Below, one piece after another: positions 59,707 to 64,000 of a stretch of DNA of 64,000 bases (positions within the stretch are counted from its first letter, which is position 1; each line of letters begins with the position of its first letter). The notes under the pieces are model-generated. The model ran no database searches. It was not told where the DNA came from and was given only the letters and a program-made list of their open reading frames with translations. Origin of the DNA: Natronococcus roseus (GTDB lineage: Archaea; Halobacteriota; Halobacteria; Halobacteriales; Natrialbaceae). The translations under genes and the position numbers were made by a program. The DNA is taken from NCBI RefSeq assembly GCF_043677095.1, contig NZ_JBHLJR010000007.1:62001-126000 (forward strand), in the 5' to 3' direction.

Positions 59707-60288
59707 CTATTCGTCGTGGTCGACGTCGGTATCGTTCTCCGTACGAACCTCGATCCTGCCAGCCATCGGGTCGGGGTGAGCCCCGCAGGCGTATTCGGCG
59801 AGTCCCAAGTCCGCCCGAACCCGAAGCGTTCGTGTCTCCCCTCGCGTTTCGATCGACTCCGTCAGCTGTCGCTCGGTGATCGCTCCGTCACCGTCCCGGA
59901 GTACGAGGGCGTGCGGTTCGCCGTTACCGTTTCTGACGGTGATCCCGTACTCCCGGCCCTCGTAGAGGACGAGCGTCGGATTCCGCTCGCCGGCAATAGC
60001 GCCGGGCTCGAGGCCCCGCCATCCGTCGACGTCGCTCTCGAGGACGATCTCCTCGACGCCGCCCCACGCATCGTAAACGGCTGCCGGCTCGGTACACCCT
60101 CCGAGAGCGGCCGTTCCGCCGACAGCAGCGAGGATCCCCAGCAGCGTCCGACGTCCGCACCCGAACCGGTTCCCTGAAAACGGATCGGCGAACGAGAGAC
60201 GCTCCTCGAAGCGGGTCGGGAGCCGTTGGGATGGGGTTCGGTTCCGTCGTGGGACACCGATCGGATCGGTCAAGAGAGCGGTTCGCAT
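59707..60288 (-). CDS. Tat-exported cupredoxin-like lipoprotein
   Basis: A 193-residue protein. Residues 43-65 hold a Tat signal with RR and a lipobox ending GGC (Cys65). The copper ligands of a type I site are present: His126 (EPHALVL) and Cys168, His171, Met175 (ACGAHPDPM). It would carry electrons on the outer face, like halocyanin. The N-terminal 42 residues before the RR are unusual for a Tat signal, but the TATA element at 60315-60320 supports the ATG at 60288. If that is wrong, the start would be nearer the RR. Confidence 0.85.
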   Translation of the reverse strand: MRTALLTDPIGVPRRNRTPSQRLPTRFEERLSFADPFSGNRFGCGRRTLLGILAAVGGTAALGGCTEPAAVYDAWGGVEEIVLESDVDGWRGLEPGAIAGERNPTLVLYEGREYGITVRNGNGEPHALVLRDGDGAITERQLTESIETRGETRTLRVRADLGLAEYACGAHPDPMAGRIEVRTENDTDVDHDE

Positions 60289-60344
60289 CGGGTGGGCTGG
60301 CTACGGCGAGCGACGTAAACCGTTTTGCACGACGACTGCACTGA

Positions 60345-60923
60345 CACGACGGCGTATCTGTCCGCTCTCGAGAACGGCTCGCGGCAGCCGCGAGCCGCGA
60401 CAGGTCCCCGCTCGAGGTCGTCGAGCCGCGGCGACTCCTCGAGCCGGGATCCCTCGCCCTGCTACTGGCCGTCGCGCTCGTCTTTCCCGCAGTCGAAGAG
60501 ATCGGGCTGCGCGGCTACTGGTTCGATCAGCTGCAGGCACGCTGGAGCGCGCTCGTGGCGAGTCTGATCCTCGGGGTCGTCTGGGCGGCGTGGCACGTGC
60601 CGCTGGTCTACATGGTGGGTTACTACGACGAGACGACGTTCCAGCCGGAGCTGTGGTGGTGGCTCCCGAGTATCGTCCTCACCGCGATCATCGGGACGTG
60701 GGTGTACAACAACACTCGGCGAAGCGTCCTCGCGGTAATCGGTCTCCACTTCGTCGGCAATCTGACCGGCGAGACGATGGGATTCGCGAGCGAGATGTAT
60801 CCCGTCGTCCACCTCGGAACGGCGCTCGTCGCGGTCTGTCTCGTGGTCGTCTGGGGACCCGAATCGCTCCGCGGGTGGGGCGTTCCGAAGCCGACCGCGG
60901 GAGTCCTCGAGCGATCGAGCTGA
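60345..60923 (+). pseudogene. CPBP (CAAX-like) intramembrane metalloprotease remnant without start codon
   Basis: The C-terminal half of a CPBP protease is encoded: motif 1 FPAVEEIGLRGYW, motif 2 VVWAAWHVPL, motif 3 GLHFVGNLTGE. The frame opens directly after a TGA at 60342-60344 and contains no ATG, GTG or TTG before the motif-1 region; GTG at 60555 would cut off the catalytic glutamates. The N-terminal helices of normal family members (200-300 residues) are missing. It looks like an N-terminally deleted gene. Confidence 0.8.
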
Positions 60924-60946
60924 CGGCGGGCTCGGCGAGAGCCTCG

Positions 60947-61426
60947 TCAGTCGCCCGACTCCGGTCGATCGAACCGGGGCTCGCGACCTCCCGGCTCGGC
61001 GACGATCCACCAGTCGACGTCCGCCGACGGGTGTCGCTTCTCGACGTGTTCCCGGAGGAGTTCGCCCGTCGGAACGTTCGCTCCGCAGAGATCGCACCGG
61101 TGGTGATGGTGGTCGGGCGAGAGGAGATGGTCACCCTGGCCGTCCCGGTGGATTCGCGGCGGGACCGCCCTCGAGGTGGACTCGTTCGAGACGATCGCCC
61201 GTCGAAACCGAACCGCCAGCCGATCGAAGTGCAGAAATTTCGGGTGGTCGACGACGAGCTCCGACAGGATCGCGAACGGAATCGCGATCAGGACGACGAC
61301 GCCGATCACCTCGAGGGTCACTGCCGCATCCGTCGCGATGACGACCGCGAGAACGTCCTCGGTAACGCCGAAGACGATACCGATGACGAAGAACTCGAGG
61401 AGTCGTTTGAGTCGCTCCGCGTTCAT
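60947..61426 (-). CDS. Membrane protein with C-terminal C2H2-like zinc finger
   Basis: A 159-residue protein with two hydrophobic helices (about residues 10-28 and 36-56), then a basic stretch and a zinc finger CDLCGANVPTGELLREHVEKRH (two Cys, two His) around residues 110-131. A His-rich run (DHHHHR) precedes it. The C-terminal tail is acidic. It may sense metal or bind a nucleic acid at the membrane; no family recognised. Confidence 0.82.
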   Translation of the reverse strand: MNAERLKRLLEFFVIGIVFGVTEDVLAVVIATDAAVTLEVIGVVVLIAIPFAILSELVVDHPKFLHFDRLAVRFRRAIVSNESTSRAVPPRIHRDGQGDHLLSPDHHHHRCDLCGANVPTGELLREHVEKRHPSADVDWWIVAEPGGREPRFDRPESGD

Positions 61427-61494
61427 GGCTCCCCCACCTCGAGCGGACGGATGAAGGTTTCAGCTGGGTTCTACCGGGTACGGGGCGAGACGCG

Positions 61495-61887
61495 CTACGC
61501 CGAAACGGTCGTCACCCGGAGCCGACGCGAGCGAGGCCCGTCGCAGTCGACGAACAGGATCGCCTGCCAGGTCCCGAGCGCGAGCTCGCCGTCGACGACA
61601 GGAACCGTGACGCTCTCGCCGAGCAGCGTCGCTCGCAGGTGTGCGTCCGCGTTGTCGTCGATCGCGTCGTGGGCGTACCCCTCACCGCGCGGGACGAGGC
61701 GCTCGAGGGCGTCCTCGATGTCCGAGAGGAGTCTGTCTTCGCGTTCGTTGACGATCACGCCGGCCGTCGTGTGCGGGACGTACGCGGTACAGAGCCCGTC
61801 CTCGAGATCGGTCGGGACTGCATCGGTGACGTCGGCGGTGACGTCGACGATGTCGACCCGCTCGTTCGTCCGAACGTCGATCTGCAT
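61495..61887 (-). CDS. YjbQ family protein (UPF0047; secondary thiamine-phosphate synthase-like)
   Basis: A 130-residue YjbQ-type protein: YVPHTTAGVIVNEREDRLL, NADAHLRATLLGESVTVPV and ELALGTWQAILFVDCDGPR with the conserved His/Glu/Asp pattern. The family has weak thiamine-phosphate synthase activity in E. coli. The start is the ATG at 61885-61887. It is divergent from the Dph6-like gene with a 91-base spacer. Confidence 0.93.
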   Translation of the reverse strand: MQIDVRTNERVDIVDVTADVTDAVPTDLEDGLCTAYVPHTTAGVIVNEREDRLLSDIEDALERLVPRGEGYAHDAIDDNADAHLRATLLGESVTVPVVDGELALGTWQAILFVDCDGPRSRRLRVTTVSA

Positions 61888-61978
61888 GGACGACCCCACG
61901 ACCGATTCCGTGATAGTCCTGCCGCCGCGAGCGGTCGCACGCACCGTGTATTTGTTCGGTGGCGACGAAGGAACCCGT

Positions 61979-62722
61979 ATGGTCGCATCGGACGGCGGCT
62001 GGGTCGCGCTGTTCTCCGGCGGCAAGGATTCCTCGTGGGCGCTGTACCGAGCGCTGGAGGGAGGCCGCGACGTTCGCCGGCTCGTCGTCGTTCGCCCCCC
62101 GGAGGGGGCCCACGCGTACCACGCCCCGGCGACGTCGGTCGCACGGCTGGCTGCGGAGAGTCTCGGTATTCCTGCAGTCGACGCGGGGCTCCCCGCGACC
62201 GATATCGAATCGCCCGACCTGCGAGCGACCGGGCGATCGTCCGGAACGGACGGCGTCGAGAACCTCGAGCCGCTGGAGGTCGCCCTCGAGCGTCTCGACG
62301 ACGAGTTCGAGGGCGGGCTCGCCGGGGTCGTCGCCGGCGTCGTCGGAAGCGAGTTCCAGGCCGAACGGCTGCGATCTCTGTGTGCGGGGCTCGACTGTGA
62401 CTTTCTCGCGCCGCTGTGGCGAGCGGAGCCGCGCGACCTCGCGACGGCGATGATCGACGGCGGCCTCGAGATCGTGATCGTAGAAGTTTCGGCTCCCGGG
62501 TTCGACGCGGACTGGCTCGGTCGGCGGCTGGACCGGGACGCCCTGGCCGATCTGGAGGTCCTCCGTCGCGAGCACGGAACCCACCACCTGGGCAAGGATG
62601 GGGAGTTCGAGACGATCGTGATCGACGGTCCGCATATGACGCGCTCCATTGCACTCGAGTTCGAACGAGAGTGGAACGGGGAGTGGGGCCGACTGCGGAT
62701 TACCGACGCCCGACTCGAGTGA
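61979..62722 (+). CDS. Diphthine-ammonia ligase-like ATP-pyrophosphatase (Dph6)
   Basis: A 247-residue N-type ATP-pyrophosphatase. The PP-loop is VALFSGGKDSSWALYRAL near residue 9, followed by VVRPPEGAHAYH, GVVAGVVGSEFQ and GKDGEFETIVIDGPHM, which are the MJ0570/Dph6 signatures. It would convert diphthine to diphthamide on translation elongation factor 2. TATA GTATTTG at 61949-61955 gives leaderless start at ATG 61979. Confidence 0.92.
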   Translation: MVASDGGWVALFSGGKDSSWALYRALEGGRDVRRLVVVRPPEGAHAYHAPATSVARLAAESLGIPAVDAGLPATDIESPDLRATGRSSGTDGVENLEPLEVALERLDDEFEGGLAGVVAGVVGSEFQAERLRSLCAGLDCDFLAPLWRAEPRDLATAMIDGGLEIVIVEVSAPGFDADWLGRRLDRDALADLEVLRREHGTHHLGKDGEFETIVIDGPHMTRSIALEFEREWNGEWGRLRITDARLE

Positions 62723-62806
62723 CGGTGTCCGGATCGTGGGAAGATTCGTTCCGCTCGGTCGGATCCGGCCCGGTTCGGCGACCGACACGCGCTCGACTCG
62801 CAGGTA

Positions 62807-63256
62807 TCAGGAGTCGGTTCGGACCTCCTTTCGACCCGTCATCGTCTCGGGCTCGAGGCGGAAAAAGCGAAACCGAACCTCCTTCGGCGGTCGTTCGAAG
62901 ACGTCGACGAGCGGGATCTCGACGGCCCACATCCCGTGGATCGCACCCGGTTCGAACGGATCGTCGGAGATGTCCTCGAGTTCGCCGCTGGCGACGACGC
63001 TCCGCCAGCCATCGTCGGTGTTCCGATGCGTGACGAACGAGACGGATCGGTCGACGAGCTCGGCCTTCCGGCCGTCCTTCGGCATCGAGAGTCGGTAGTA
63101 GAGCGCTCCCTCGTCAGGGTTGTACCCGTAGGAAACGGGAATCGAGACCGGAGGGTCGTCCGCGCCCGTCGCGAAGGAGATAACCCCGACCCCGCCTCGG
63201 CCGAGGAACTCGCTCATCTCGTCGGCGTTCAGCTGAAGCCAGCGAAGCCCTTGCAT
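62807..63256 (-). CDS. Pyridoxamine 5'-phosphate oxidase-like FMN-binding protein (second copy)
   Basis: A 149-residue PPOX split barrel: FLGRGGVGVISFATGADDPP, PVSYGYNPDEGALYYRLSMP and WRSVVASGELEDISD. The cofactor could be FMN or F420; the reaction is unknown. It starts at ATG 63254-63256. Confidence 0.88.
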   Translation of the reverse strand: MQGLRWLQLNADEMSEFLGRGGVGVISFATGADDPPVSIPVSYGYNPDEGALYYRLSMPKDGRKAELVDRSVSFVTHRNTDDGWRSVVASGELEDISDDPFEPGAIHGMWAVEIPLVDVFERPPKEVRFRFFRLEPETMTGRKEVRTDS

Positions 63257-63398
63257 GCCGGTACGGAGGACGGGAGAGGGGAAAGTACCTTGCTGTGCGG
63301 AAACGGGACATTCACACTGGGATGACCGAAACGGTCACCTCGGCTCGAGGACGGACACTCACCTGCACCCGCCCACTCGAGTCGGCTTTCGGGCTACG

Positions 63399-63408
63399 GT
63401 TTTACCGA
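63399..63408 (+). promoter_or_regulatory. TATA box of the RimK-type gene
   Basis: GGTTTTACCG lies 23-32 bases before the ATG at 63431, the leaderless spacing seen repeatedly in this window. Confidence 0.45.
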
Positions 63409-63430
63409 TTCGCACGCCGTAGAGCGGTGC

Positions 63431-64000
63431 ATGGTCGACAATTCGGTTCGAGTCGGCGTTTTGAGTTTTCACGATAGCAAGGAGTCGAAGGCGATCTGCA
63501 ACGCCGTCGAGGAGCTCGGCCACGATCCCGTCTGGCTCCGCGAAAACAACGTCCTCCTGCGATTTACGGACGGTACGTTCGTTCTCGAGCCGGACGTGGA
63601 CGTAGTGATCAACCGCCTGCTGCTGTCGACGGCGACCCAGCCCGTCGAAGCCGTCGGGATCGCGAACGCGATCGCTCGCTTCCGGCCGATGGTGAACGAT
63701 CCCGACGCCGCGGCGCTCGCCTCCCACAAGATCGCCGCCGCCGCGACGATGGTCGCAGCGGGTGTGCCGATTCCGGAGACGGCGCTGGCGATGGGGACGA
63801 CGACCGTTGGGCGGGTCGGCCCGACGTTCGGCGAGGAGTTCGTCTACAAGACGATCGTCGGAACCCACGGCGGCGGCGCGTGGAAGGTCCGCCAGAACGA
63901 CCTGCTCACCGGAACCGTCGGGACGCGGCGTGCGTTCCTGCAGGAACTCGTTCGCGCGGACCGCGAGCGAACGCGGGATCTCCGCGTCTACGTCGTCGAC
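63431..64000 (+). CDS. RimK-type ATP-grasp ligase (5' part, runs off the right edge)
   Basis: The first 190 residues of an ATP-grasp enzyme. The preATP domain starts SVRVGVLSFHDSKESKAICN, then NRLLLSTATQPVEAVGIANA. The ATP-grasp entry is SHKIAAAATMVAAGVPIPET with the loop FVYKTIVGTHGGGAWKVRQN (glycine-rich ATP loop). RimK-like enzymes join amino acids such as glutamate to a carboxylate. The substrate and C-terminus lie beyond the window. No amino-acid carrier protein gene is visible nearby. Confidence 0.92.
   Translation, partial: MVDNSVRVGVLSFHDSKESKAICNAVEELGHDPVWLRENNVLLRFTDGTFVLEPDVDVVINRLLLSTATQPVEAVGIANAIARFRPMVNDPDAAALASHKIAAAATMVAAGVPIPETALAMGTTTVGRVGPTFGEEFVYKTIVGTHGGGAWKVRQNDLLTGTVGTRRAFLQELVRADRERTRDLRVYVVD

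Overview
The window is chromosomal DNA of a halophilic archaeon (class Halobacteria). The signs are high GC, acidic proteins rich in Asp and Glu, many genes that start about 25 nt after a TATA box with no leader (leaderless transcripts), Tat-type lipoprotein signals, and family types typical of haloarchaea (HalOD1, HTH_10/Bat remnant, PadR, PRC-barrel, tiny zinc-ribbon proteins, Lrp/AsnC). The genus cannot be fixed from sequence reading alone. I saw no rRNA, tRNA, transposase or CRISPR array.

Region 1 (1-15.1 kb) is a carboxylic acid / CoA-thioester catabolic island. On the minus strand it has a FAD-dependent 2-hydroxyacid dehydrogenase (cut by the window edge), a small membrane protein, a cupin and a complete tripartite tricarboxylate transporter (TctC-TctB-TctA). 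A Usp protein separates these from a crotonase-fold enzyme and class III CoA-transferase that overlap by 4 nt. Then come a thiamine-diphosphate enzyme, a second class III CoA-transferase, an MFS carrier, an IclR regulator with its own palindromic operator, and a DUF35 protein coupled to a thiolase-fold protein that lacks both catalytic cysteines. Several of these enzymes are variants with missing canonical catalytic residues, so the pathway chemistry is probably not textbook beta-oxidation.

Region 2 (15-30 kb) is mixed. It holds a DUF4177/membrane protein pair, a secreted or membrane-tethered ComEC-like metallo-beta-lactamase with a DUF3006 partner, a BNR-repeat/DoxX pair, a TatD-like hydrolase, and an orphan GvpH-like Hsp20 protein next to a PRC-barrel protein. 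A fumarylacetoacetase-family/amidohydrolase pair faces a divergent TetR gene, with an excellent palindrome between them.

Region 3 (30-48.5 kb) holds an Lrp regulator, a MaoC-like hydratase overlapping an M24 peptidase, HNH endonuclease, asparaginase, an ABC-2 permease, a MATE exporter, a frameshifted HpcH/HpaI aldolase, two near-identical PadR regulators flanking a short-chain fatty acid permease, an aminotransferase, a structured repeat-rich spacer, a short-chain dehydrogenase and a VapBC-like pair.

Region 4 (48.5-64 kb) holds a deaminase, a nitric-oxide defence pair (RIC/YtfE-type iron-sulfur repair protein and a quinol-type NO reductase with an unprecedented-looking ~345-residue N-terminal extension), a P2-type cation ATPase, a truncated Usp, a Tat cupredoxin, a start-less CPBP protease remnant, YjbQ, a Dph6-like ATPase, and the 5' part of a RimK-type ATP-grasp gene. 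The strongest candidate for something new is the extended NO reductase, followed by the cysteine-less thiolase/DUF35 pair and its island.
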